From positions 1-5,788 of the forward strand of contig JANNGZ010000268.1 in NCBI GenBank assembly GCA_031404155.1: DNA of 5,788 bases, written 5' to 3'. Positions 1 to 5,556 of the stretch are shown here, one piece after another. The translations under genes and the position numbers were made by a program. The notes beneath the pieces were generated by a model. It was not told the DNA's origin and searched no databases. It was given only the letters and a program-made list of their open reading frames with translations. This DNA is from JANNGZ01 sp031404155. GTDB taxonomy: Bacteria > Pseudomonadota > Gammaproteobacteria > Burkholderiales > Burkholderiaceae_C. Every line of letters starts with the position of its first letter. Position 1 is the first letter of the stretch.

Positions 1-579
1 GCGCTCGGCCGCCTGCACCGCCTGGGCGTGGTGCACCGCGACCTCAAGCCTTCGAACCTGCACCTCGGCGAGGACGGCCAATGGCGCCTTCTCGACCTCG
101 GCGTGGCTCTTTCCGGCCGCGAGGGCGCTGCCGCGCGCGAGCTGCACGCGGGCTCGCCGAGCTACATGAACCCCGAGCAGTGGAGCGGAGCGCCGGCAGA
201 TGCGGCCAGCGACCTTTTCGCGCTCGGCGTCACGCTGTACCTGTGGCTTGCCGGGCGCCTGCCCTATGGCGAGATCGAGCCCTACCAGGCCGCACGCTAT
301 CGGCGCGACCCGCAGGCGCTGTCCCGGGTGCGGCCCGACGTGCCGATCTGGCTCGACCACCTGGTGCTCAAGGCGGTGGCGATCGATCCGGCGCAGCGTT
401 TCCAGACTGCCGTGGAGCTGCTGCTCGCGCTCGCGCGCGGCGCCGCGCGGCCGGTTTCGGCGCCGAATGCCACGCCGCTGCTGACCCGTGACCCGCTGGC
501 GCTGTGGAAGATCGCGCTGGCGGTGTCGGTGCTGCTCAACGCGCTGCTGATGTTCTGGTTGTTGTTCCTGCCGCGCTGA
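1..579 (+). CDS. Membrane-anchored Ser/Thr protein kinase, C-terminal part (5' end outside window)
   Basis: This is the C-terminal 192 residues of a eukaryotic-type (Hanks) Ser/Thr kinase; the frame is open to the window edge. Residue numbers count from the first visible codon. The catalytic loop HRDLKPSN is at 12-19, with catalytic Asp14, Lys16 and Asn19. The metal-binding motif is DLG (32-34) instead of DFG. The end of the activation segment is GSPSYMNPEQW (51-61), and the C-lobe pattern D-x-F-A-L-G-V follows at 71-77. All catalytic residues in view are intact, so an active kinase is likely. After a short linker, one hydrophobic segment (about 170-190) ends the protein, so it is probably tail-anchored with the kinase facing the cytoplasm. 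From memory, betaproteobacterial kinases of this form often have an N-terminal PP2C phosphatase domain and sit next to NarK/NasA genes. The phosphatase part cannot be seen here. It converges on the nitrate transporter gene, 56 bp away. Confidence 0.9.
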   Translation, partial: ALGRLHRLGVVHRDLKPSNLHLGEDGQWRLLDLGVALSGREGAAARELHAGSPSYMNPEQWSGAPADAASDLFALGVTLYLWLAGRLPYGEIEPYQAARYRRDPQALSRVRPDVPIWLDHLVLKAVAIDPAQRFQTAVELLLALARGAARPVSAPNATPLLTRDPLALWKIALAVSVLLNALLMFWLLFLPR

Positions 580-592
580 GGTCCGAGACGCG

Positions 593-631
593 GCGAGGTC
601 GGGCAGCGTGTAGGGTGCGGGGCCGACTCGC
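593..631. terminator. Weak inverted repeat between convergent kinase and transporter genes
   Basis: An arm GCGAG(G)TCGG at 593-602 pairs with CCGACTCGC at 623-631. This gives nine base pairs with one bulged G and a loop of about 20 nt. There is no T-run on either strand. It lies in the 56-bp gap between two converging stop codons, where a bidirectional terminator is expected. In DNA this GC-rich such a repeat can arise by chance. Confidence 0.25.
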
Positions 632-635
632 GCGT

Positions 636-1895
636 TCACTTCACCGCGTAAGTCGCCGTCGGCAGGTCGGCCGAGGCGCCGCTGCCCGCCGGCCGCGCCC
701 GCCCGCCACGCTCCGCCCAGGTGCGGGTCCAGCGGATCTGCACCACGCGCAGCATGAACAACATGCCGACCGCGAGCAGGGCGAAGGCGACGAAGCCCCA
801 GAAGTAGCTGTCCAGGTGTTGCTTGCTCTGGCCCATCGCGTTGGGTATGAAGCCGCCGCCGAGGGCGCCGATCTCGCCGATCATCGAGCCGGCCACCGCG
901 GTGGTGACAGGCCAGCGCAGCGGCACCAACTGGAACAGCGCGCCGTTGCCGGCACCCAGCGCGGCGAAGCAGAGCATGAACAGCAGCGTGGTGGTCACCA
1001 GCGAGCCGCCGGCCAGGCCGCAGAGCACGAGCGAGACGGCGACGATCAGCAACACACCACTGAGCGTGTTGATGCCGCCGACCCGGTCCGACACATAACC
1101 GCCGACGACCCGCACCGCCGAGCCCATCAGCGTGGCGAGCATGGTGAGCTGGCCGGCCTCGACCTTGGAGACCTTGAACTGGTCGTAGTAGTAGGTGGGC
1201 AAAAAACTCGCCAGGCCGATGAAGCCGCCGAAGGTGACGATGTAGATCAGGCTGAAGGCCCAGCCGTCCTTTTCGAACAGGCAGTTCACATGCTGGCGCA
1301 GGGTCTGGTGTTCGCGGTCGGGCGGCTCCTTGGCCACGACCCACATCACCACCATCGGCAACAGCATGGTCAGTGCCGCCAGGCCGTACACCGTGCTCCA
1401 GCCGTAAGCCTGGGCCAGCGGCGGCGCGAACAGCACCGCGAGCACGGTGCCGGAGTTGCCCGCGCCGGCCAGGCCCATCGCCAGGCCCTTGTAGCGCGGC
1501 GGGTACCAGCCGCTGCCCAGGCTCAGGGCGACGCCGAAACTCGCGCCCGCGATGCCGAGCAGCACGCCCATCGTGATCACTTCGTCGAAGGTGTCGACAA
1601 AGGCGTAGCCGTAGCCGAGGGCAAGGCAGATCAGCGCCATCTCCACCATCGCCGCATTTTTGCGCCCGATGTATTGCGACAGCACGCCCAGAGGAAAGCG
1701 CATCAGCGCGCCGGCCAGGATCGGCACCGAAATCATGAAACCCTTCTGCGCCGCGTTGAGCTGGAAGGTTTCGCTGATGAAGGGCGCCATGGCGCCGTTG
1801 AGCACCCAGATCGCGAAGCAGAAGTCGAAGTACAGGAACGCGGCCAGCAGGGTGGGCCAGTGTCCGGATCGCAGGAAGGATTTGGTGTCGGCCAT
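636..1895 (-). CDS. MFS nitrate/nitrite transporter, NarK/NasA type
   Basis: This 419-residue, roughly 12-helix major facilitator probably moves nitrate (and perhaps nitrite) across the inner membrane. The first nitrate-signature region is GIAGASFGVALSLGSGWYPP (114-133), followed by GLAMGLAGAGNSGTV (137-151). The second spans GAGNGALFQLVP (314-325) and GSMIGEIGALGGGFIPN (336-352). Arg66 (LMRFPLG) and Arg262 (VRVVGGYVSDRVGG) sit where NarK proteins carry their two substrate-binding arginines. The C-terminal tail after about residue 390 is polar and rich in Gly/Ala/Arg. The frame is open 80 codons further upstream. I chose the ATG at 1895 because GAGG lies 8 nt before it and the family sequence starts there; the upstream extension is low-complexity. 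Assimilatory NasA versus respiratory NarK cannot be decided, because no reductase gene is in view. The sigma-54-like promoter favours nitrogen assimilation. Confidence 0.93.
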   Translation of the reverse strand: MADTKSFLRSGHWPTLLAAFLYFDFCFAIWVLNGAMAPFISETFQLNAAQKGFMISVPILAGALMRFPLGVLSQYIGRKNAAMVEMALICLALGYGYAFVDTFDEVITMGVLLGIAGASFGVALSLGSGWYPPRYKGLAMGLAGAGNSGTVLAVLFAPPLAQAYGWSTVYGLAALTMLLPMVVMWVVAKEPPDREHQTLRQHVNCLFEKDGWAFSLIYIVTFGGFIGLASFLPTYYYDQFKVSKVEAGQLTMLATLMGSAVRVVGGYVSDRVGGINTLSGVLLIVAVSLVLCGLAGGSLVTTTLLFMLCFAALGAGNGALFQLVPLRWPVTTAVAGSMIGEIGALGGGFIPNAMGQSKQHLDSYFWGFVAFALLAVGMLFMLRVVQIRWTRTWAERGGRARPAGSGASADLPTATYAVK

Positions 1896-1903
1896 AGTGG
1901 CAA

Positions 1904-1907
1904 CCTC
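1904..1907 (-). promoter_or_regulatory. Ribosome-binding site of the nitrate transporter gene
   Basis: On the minus strand GAGG is followed by 8 nt and then the ATG at 1895. It is the main reason to prefer this start over upstream in-frame codons. Confidence 0.75.
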
Positions 1908-2012
1908 GTTGAAGCAGCAGCAGGGCGTGGTTCGTCGCCACGAAGCGGTTTGGGCGGCGGAGTGCCTTCGCGCTCCGGCCCGCGACCCACTCGCAGCACC
2001 CAGGGCTCGTTC

Positions 2013-2029
2013 TGCAAGACGCGGGCCAG
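2013..2029 (-). promoter_or_regulatory. Sigma-54 (-24/-12) promoter candidate for the nitrate transporter
   Basis: The minus strand reads C-TGGCCCG-CGTC-TTGCA. Against the known RpoN consensus TGGCACG-N4-TTGCW it matches 11 of 12 defined positions, the exception being C for A. The invariant GG and GC are separated by exactly 10 nt. Counting from the -12 C (position 2014), transcription would start near 2002, leaving a leader of about 107 nt before the ATG at 1895. Nitrate assimilation genes are commonly under RpoN/NtrC control, which fits the gene served. The match is seen directly; its activity is inferred. Confidence 0.6.
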
Positions 2030-2032
2030 CCT

Positions 2033-2080
2033 GTGGCGCATGAATTTGTGGGTAGTGCGCCACCCTGCGCCACCCGGGTG
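2033..2080. repeat. TGCGCCAC repeat cluster, possible regulator-binding sites
   Basis: TGCGCCACCC is repeated perfectly head to tail at 2056-2065 and 2066-2075. The reverse complement of its first eight bases, GTGGCGCA, is at 2033-2040, making an inverted repeat with a 15-nt spacer. The second copy runs into the perfect palindrome CACCCGGGTG (2071-2080). Relative to the predicted sigma-54 start at 2002, the elements lie at about -31 to -38 and -54 to -73. The half-site TGCGCCA resembles the NtrC half-site TGCACCA, but the arms face the opposite way to a standard NtrC dyad and lie unusually close to the promoter. The regulator is therefore unknown. Confidence 0.45.
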
Positions 2081-2198
2081 TGGAGTGCTCTGAGCGCCGA
2101 AATGATCGCCAGCGCGCTACAAGTTGGGGGGACAAGGCCGGTCCGAGGGCAGCACCGCTTGAACTGCCGACGATCGCGCACCAACATATGGCCCAACC

Positions 2199-3218
2199 AT
2201 GGCCGAATCCGCCCGCGTGAGTGCAAAGTCAGAGTCCGCCCTGCCGCCGCCCCTGGCTGGTGCGGGGCCGGCCCTGTTCGCCGCGCTGATCGAGCGCCAG
2301 GGGGCCTTGCTCGCGATCAAGGACGCCAACAGCGGCCGCTATGAACATGTCAACGCCGCGATGGCGAAATGGCTCGGGCGCGCTGCCAGCGAGATCATCG
2401 GCCGTACCGATGCCGACCTCCTCGATGCGGTGGTGGTGATGGCGGTGCGCGCCGCAGAGCAGACCGTGCTGGCGCAGAACGAGGCGCTGAGCAGCGAACA
2501 CCGCCTGGAGCATCGTGGCGCGCGCCATGAGTTCCAGGTGCTGCGCCTGGTGGTCGGCCCCGACGCCCAAGGGCGGCGCTGGCTGTGTGCGGTGTGGAGC
2601 GACCAGTCCGCCCAGCGCGGCAAGGACGCGCAGTTGCGCGTCGCGCTCGAACAACTCGAACAGCAGCAGAGCGCCAACGAAAAACTGCGCCGCGAGCTGC
2701 ACGGCCAAAGCCAGCGCGATGTGGCCACGGGCCTCTACACCCGCACCCACTTCGACGACCAGCTGCGGCGCGAGGTGGACCTCTCCACCCGCGAGCACCG
2801 CGAGTTTGCGCTGGCGTCGATCGCGCTCGACCCGGCCGACGAGCGTGTGGCCGCACTCGGCCCCGCGGCGCGCGAGCGCGTCCTCGAATCCCTGGGCCGG
2901 CTGCTGCGCAGCGGCACCCGCGCCATGGACAGCTCCTGCCGCCTGGACGACTCACGTTTTGCCGTGCTGCTCTCGGGTGTCGGCCTGGCCACCGCGCATT
3001 CGCGAATGGAAGGTTTGCGCCGGCAGTGCGCCACGCAGATCGTGGTGCTCGACGGCCAGGAGGTCGGCTTTCGGGTCTCGATGGGTGTGGCCAGCTTCCC
3101 GCACACCGCGCACAGCCAGGATGAACTGCTGCTGGCCTGTGAAGGCGCGCTGGCCGAGGCGCAGCGCCGCGGTGGCAACCATGTGGCGCTGGCCGGCATC
3201 CGCTTCGAAGCGGGTTGA
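2199..3218 (+). CDS. PAS domain plus degenerate GGDEF domain protein, likely c-di-GMP receptor
   Basis: This 339-residue protein has no signal peptide or membrane helix and is presumably cytoplasmic. A PAS sensor domain covers about 25-140 (VNAAMAKWLGR at 51-61, EIIGRTDADLL at 65-75). A Gln/Glu-rich coiled-coil linker covers about 142-172. A full GGDEF fold follows, from RDVATGLYTRTHF (173-185) through SMGVASFP (294-301) to AEAQRRGGNHV (319-329). The GGDEF signature is replaced by DDSRF (250-254). In an ungapped alignment to cyclases the metal-binding Asp is Ala209 and the guanine-contacting Asn is Val217, so diguanylate cyclase activity is very unlikely. The inhibitory-site motif RxxD is kept as RAMD (241-244), exactly five residues before the dead signature, so c-di-GMP binding is plausible. 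The ATG at 2199 lacks a Shine-Dalgarno sequence; the GTG at 2217 is no better. It diverges from the nitrate transporter and converges on the TauE-type permease. Its target is unknown. Confidence 0.92.
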   Translation: MAESARVSAKSESALPPPLAGAGPALFAALIERQGALLAIKDANSGRYEHVNAAMAKWLGRAASEIIGRTDADLLDAVVVMAVRAAEQTVLAQNEALSSEHRLEHRGARHEFQVLRLVVGPDAQGRRWLCAVWSDQSAQRGKDAQLRVALEQLEQQQSANEKLRRELHGQSQRDVATGLYTRTHFDDQLRREVDLSTREHREFALASIALDPADERVAALGPAARERVLESLGRLLRSGTRAMDSSCRLDDSRFAVLLSGVGLATAHSRMEGLRRQCATQIVVLDGQEVGFRVSMGVASFPHTAHSQDELLLACEGALAEAQRRGGNHVALAGIRFEAG

Positions 3219-3221
3219 AGA

Positions 3222-3247
3222 GCGGTGCCGGCACCGCCGTTTCGGCG
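3222..3247. terminator. Palindrome and hairpin between convergent genes, probable bidirectional terminator
   Basis: A perfect 16-bp palindrome lies at 3222-3237 (GCGGTGCC/GGCACCGC). It can fold as a 6-bp stem with a CCGG loop, and begins 3 nt after the PAS-GGDEF stop codon. A competing hairpin CGCCG-TTT-CGGCG overlaps it at 3235-3247. T-runs are short (TTT at 3240-3242 on the plus strand; CTCTT beyond the stem on the minus strand). The position in a 67-bp convergent gap supports termination in both directions. Confidence 0.5.
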
Positions 3248-3285
3248 CGGCATCGGCCTTGCCCAGTTAGGGCGCCGCGACGGCT

Positions 3286-4113
3286 CTACTGTCCCTCTCG
3301 CAGCAGGCCGGTGTAGAGCATGTAGGCGGCGAGCCCGTAGAGCGTCCAGGCAAAGATGCGCCGCAGCTGTTGGGTGTTCAAACGGTGCGCGGCATTGGCG
3401 CCCATCGGTGCAGTGAACACGCTGGCCGTGGCAATGCACAGCACCGCCGGCAGGTAGAGGTAGCCCACGGCGCCGGCGAGCGCAGGCGGCAGCGCGCGGC
3501 CGCCGATCAGGTAGCCCACGGTGCTGGCCAGCGCGATCGGGAAGCCGAGTGCCGCGCTGGTGGCCACCGCGTGGTGGATCGGCACATTGCGCGCCGTCAT
3601 GTAAGGCACTGAGATGAAGGCACCACCCGCGCCCACCAGGCCCGAGACGAAGCCAATCACCGCGCCCGCGCCGGTCTGGCCCAGCGTGCCGGGCATGCCG
3701 CGCGAAGCGGCGGGCTTCTTCTCGCGCAACATCCGCGTCGCCGAGAAGCTGACAAAAACCGCGAACAAGACGGCAAGCGCGCCCCCTTTGAGCAGCGCGA
3801 AAACACCCGCGCCGGCCACCAGCGAGCCGAGCACGATGCCGGGCGCGATGCTGCGCACCAGCTCCCAGCGCACCAGGCCGCGCTTGTGGTGGGCGTGAAG
3901 GCTGGATACAGAGGTGAACAGGATCGTCGACATCGAAGTGGCGATCGCCATCTTCACCGCCAGGCCAGCGTCGACACCCTGTGAGCTGAGCAAAAAGGTG
4001 ACGAAGGGCACCATCAGCATCGCGCCACCAATCCCGAGCAGGCCGGCAAGGAATCCGACACAAGCGCCGAGCGCGAGCAGCGCGATCACGACCAGCGGGT
4101 CCGGCAGCGGCAT
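3286..4113 (-). CDS. TauE/SafE-family inner-membrane permease
   Basis: This 275-residue protein has about eight membrane helices and belongs to the sulfite exporter TauE/SafE family (Pfam PF01925). Members carry sulfite, sulfoacetate, sulfonates or other organic anions. The diagnostic duplicated motif is present in both halves: GFLAGLLGIGGAMLMVPF (20-37) and GFVSGLVGAGGAFISVPY (154-171). Each is followed by an A-T-S helix (ATSMST at 58-63; ATSAAL at 184-189). A basic loop (RMLREKK, 127-133) joins the halves. The length is typical of the family. The frame is open for 87 more codons upstream, but the ATG at 4113 matches the family start, and the extension is Arg/Pro-rich with no family motif. 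The ribosome-binding site is weak (GAAG, 6 nt before the ATG). Substrate cannot be read from sequence. It diverges from the tctC-type gene, and no sulfur-metabolism gene is in view. Confidence 0.9.
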   Translation of the reverse strand: MPLPDPLVVIALLALGACVGFLAGLLGIGGAMLMVPFVTFLLSSQGVDAGLAVKMAIATSMSTILFTSVSSLHAHHKRGLVRWELVRSIAPGIVLGSLVAGAGVFALLKGGALAVLFAVFVSFSATRMLREKKPAASRGMPGTLGQTGAGAVIGFVSGLVGAGGAFISVPYMTARNVPIHHAVATSAALGFPIALASTVGYLIGGRALPPALAGAVGYLYLPAVLCIATASVFTAPMGANAAHRLNTQQLRRIFAWTLYGLAAYMLYTGLLREGQ

Positions 4114-4285
4114 CAGGATCTTCAGGGCAAGATTCGGGCGCCGCCCGCGATGCCCGCCAAGGGGAACAAGCGGCGATTGTGCCCGCCGGTTGGTACGCCA
4201 GATTGCAGGCGACCTCGCGCTCGGGTTTTCCTTGTTCCGCGGCGTCGGCAGCGACACACGCCGGCGCGTTGAAACCGGGTCTCGC

Positions 4286-4300
4286 CTGGCGCCACGCCAG
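4286..4300. repeat. Hyphenated dyad CTGGCG-CCA-CGCCAG, possible operator
   Basis: Perfect 6-bp arms are separated by 3 bp. It lies 173 bp from the permease start and 216 bp from the tctC-type start. The shape suits a dimeric regulator binding between divergent genes, but it has not been matched to any known site. Confidence 0.3.
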
Positions 4301-4388
4301 AGCGGCAGCCGCTCAACCGACATGTGCAAGGCAAGGGCTCCGGGCGGCCGCGGTACAGGGAAAACAGCCCCCACGCATTTTTCGGAAG

Positions 4389-4410
4389 TTGACTTCGGTC
4401 AAGCGTTTTT
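4389..4410 (+). terminator. cUUCGg-tetraloop hairpin followed by five T
   Basis: TTGAC-TTCG-GTCAA (4389-4402) forms a 5-bp stem closed by the unusually stable C(UUCG)G loop. It is followed by GCG and a T5 run (4406-4410). This looks like a small intrinsic terminator or attenuator reading toward the tctC-type gene, 106 nt before its start. The stem is short and lies in a 5' region, so its role is uncertain. Confidence 0.3.
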
Positions 4411-4453
4411 CCCGGCTGCGGTCCGACCATCCGCGGCGACGAATCACTGGGCG

Positions 4454-4473
4454 GGTCGACAACTGTTTCGACC
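4454..4473. repeat. Dyad GGTCGA-N8-TCGACC upstream of the tctC-type gene
   Basis: Perfect 6-bp arms are separated by 8 bp (20 bp overall). The dyad ends 42 nt before the ATG at 4516, a suitable place for an operator in the promoter or leader of the binding-protein gene. Which factor binds, if any, is unknown. Confidence 0.35.
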
Positions 4474-4505
4474 GCTCGTTGTTGGGAACGGCCTCATCAC
4501 TGGAT

Positions 4506-4509
4506 GGAG
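4506..4509 (+). promoter_or_regulatory. Ribosome-binding site of the tctC-type gene
   Basis: GGAG lies 6 nt before the ATG at 4516. The in-frame ATG at 4504 overlaps this site and has none of its own, so 4516 is taken as the true start. Confidence 0.85.
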
Positions 4510-4515
4510 ACAAAA

Positions 4516-5526
4516 ATGATCAAGCTCGAGAATCTCGGCTTCGGCAAATCGATTGTGTTGGCAGCCGCGGCGGCGTTGCTGGCCGGTGCCCCGGCCTTCG
4601 CCTGGGAGCCGGGCAAGCCGGTGGAGTTCGTGGTGCCGGCGGGCACCGGCGGCGGTGCCGACCAGATGGCGCGCCTGATCCAGGGCATCGTCGTCAAGCA
4701 CAAGCTGATGAAGGAGTCGATCGTTGTCGTCAACAAGTCCGGCGGCGCCGGCGCCGAGGGCTTCCTCGCGGTGAAGGACGCCAAGGGCGACCCGCACAAG
4801 AACATCATCACGCTGTCCAACCAGTTCACCACGCCGATGGCTACAGGCGTGCCCTTCAACTGGAAGGACATGACGCCGGTGTCGATGATGGCGCTCGACC
4901 AGTTCGTGTTGTGGGTCAACGCCGAGACGCCGCACAAGACAGCCAAGGAGTTCGTGGCAGCTGTCAAGGCAGCAGGCCCGAACAAATTCAAGATGGGCGG
5001 CACCGGCTCGAAGCAGGAGGACCAGATCCTGACCGTTGGACTGGAAAAGGCCACCGGCACCAAGTTCATCTACGTGCCCTACAAGGGCGGCGGCGAAGTG
5101 GCGGTGCAGCTGGTGGGCAAGCATGTCGACGCCACCGTGAACAACCCGATCGAAGCGGTGGCGCAATGGCGCGCCGGCAGCCTGCGCCCGCTCTGCGTGT
5201 TCGACGACGAGCGCATGCCCTACAAGGCCAAGGTGACCGAGACCCAGTCCTGGTACGACATCCCCACCTGCAAGGAAGCCGGTGTGCCCACCGACTACGT
5301 GATGTTGCGCGGCATCTTCATGGCGCCGGGCGTTTCGGCCGACCAGGTGGCGTACTACGACGACCTGCTCAAGAAGGTGCGGGCCACACCGGACTGGAAG
5401 GAATACATGGAGAAGGGCGCTTTCAACGTCACCGCCTTGGGTGGCGCCGAATACCGCAAGTGGCTCGAAGGCGCCGAGACGCTGCACCGCCAGCTGATGA
5501 CCGAGGCCGGCTTCCTCGCGAAGTAA
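4516..5526 (+). CDS. tctC: Tripartite tricarboxylate transporter substrate-binding protein (TctC/Bug family)
   Basis: This 336-residue periplasmic binding protein captures a carboxylate and hands it to a TctA/TctB membrane complex. The Sec signal peptide has a Lys-containing n-region and a hydrophobic run IVLAAAAALLAGAPAFA (13-29), with likely cleavage after Ala29. Family landmarks are the ligand-loop region VVPAGTGGGADQMAR (39-53, with the conserved Asp49), VPYKGGGEVAVQLVGKHVDA (187-206), and a C-terminal ending typical of the family (LMTEAGFLAK). Length is normal. The loop reads AGTGGGAD rather than the FxPGGxxD common in orphan Bug proteins, which suits a receptor encoded with its own tctBA genes. 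The start at 4516 is set by GGAG. It diverges from the TauE-type permease and is followed by tandem hairpins, then a probable tctB start. The ligand (citrate, tricarballylate, an aromatic acid or other) cannot be told from sequence. Confidence 0.92.
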   Translation: MIKLENLGFGKSIVLAAAAALLAGAPAFAWEPGKPVEFVVPAGTGGGADQMARLIQGIVVKHKLMKESIVVVNKSGGAGAEGFLAVKDAKGDPHKNIITLSNQFTTPMATGVPFNWKDMTPVSMMALDQFVLWVNAETPHKTAKEFVAAVKAAGPNKFKMGGTGSKQEDQILTVGLEKATGTKFIYVPYKGGGEVAVQLVGKHVDATVNNPIEAVAQWRAGSLRPLCVFDDERMPYKAKVTETQSWYDIPTCKEAGVPTDYVMLRGIFMAPGVSADQVAYYDDLLKKVRATPDWKEYMEKGAFNVTALGGAEYRKWLEGAETLHRQLMTEAGFLAK

Positions 5527-5536
5527 GACAAAGACC

Positions 5537-5556
5537 CGCGCCGGTGGACCGGCGCG
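5537..5556 (+). terminator. Strong hairpin after tctC
   Basis: CGCGCCGG-TGGA-CCGGCGCG forms a perfect 8-bp GC stem with a 4-nt loop, 10 nt after the tctC stop codon. No T-run follows, so complete intrinsic termination is doubtful. It may instead protect the 3' end of the tctC message or attenuate downstream expression. Confidence 0.55.

Larger units (their letters stand above)
1896..2198. other. Divergent intergenic control region, transporter / PAS-GGDEF gene
   Basis: This 303-bp gap lies between two divergent starts and contains no convincing gene. It holds the GAGG ribosome-binding site of the transporter (1904-1907, minus strand), a -24/-12 promoter candidate at 2013-2029 (minus), and three copies of the 8-mer TGCGCCAC between 2033 and 2073. 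A 10-bp palindrome CACCCGGGTG lies at 2071-2080. The PAS-GGDEF side shows only a poor sigma-70-like match (TTGAAC at 2159-2164) and no Shine-Dalgarno sequence. Confidence 0.7.
4114..4503. other. Divergent intergenic region, TauE-type permease / tctC-type gene
   Basis: This region of about 390 bp carries no gene I can support; the open frames crossing it are Arg/Pro/Ala-rich shadows. It contains a hyphenated dyad at 4286-4300, a cUUCGg hairpin with a T-run at 4389-4410 inside a locally AT-richer patch (about 4375-4411), and a dyad at 4454-4473 close to the tctC-type start. No convincing sigma-70 promoter was found on either strand. One near sigma-54 match around 4189-4206 has the wrong spacing. 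Confidence 0.6.

Noticed and set aside
2033..2080. CRISPR array or mobile-element end suggested by the short repeats
   Set aside because: Only three 8-10 bp copies, without uniform spacers, target-site duplication or a transposase gene. A regulatory site cluster fits better.
504..2093. Long plus-strand open frame of 529 codons across the transporter gene
   Set aside because: It is antisense to the clear NarK/NasA gene. Its product is Arg/Gln/His/Ala-rich low-complexity sequence with no domain, as expected from the complementary strand of a GC-rich gene.
1896..2135. N-terminal extension of the nitrate transporter by 80 residues
   Set aside because: The extension is low-complexity, basic and unlike the family. 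It would also run through the sigma-54-like promoter and the repeat cluster, while the ATG at 1895 has a good ribosome-binding site.
2735..4063. Minus-strand open frame of 442 codons across the PAS-GGDEF and permease genes
   Set aside because: It is out of frame with the TauE-type gene and antisense to the PAS-GGDEF gene, with no coherent motifs.
4189..4206. Sigma-54-like sequence TTGGTACGCCAGATTGCA on the plus strand upstream of tctC
   Set aside because: The GG and GC elements are separated by 11 nt rather than the strictly required 10, and the site is over 300 nt from the tctC start.
4114..4374. N-terminal extension of the TauE-type permease by 87 residues
   Set aside because: It is Arg/Pro-rich without family motifs. 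The family fold begins right after the ATG at 4113.
4389..4417. TTGACT as a -35 box for tctC
   Set aside because: The hexamer at the proper spacing is CCGGCT, which is not a -10 element; the TTGAC is better explained as one arm of the hairpin.
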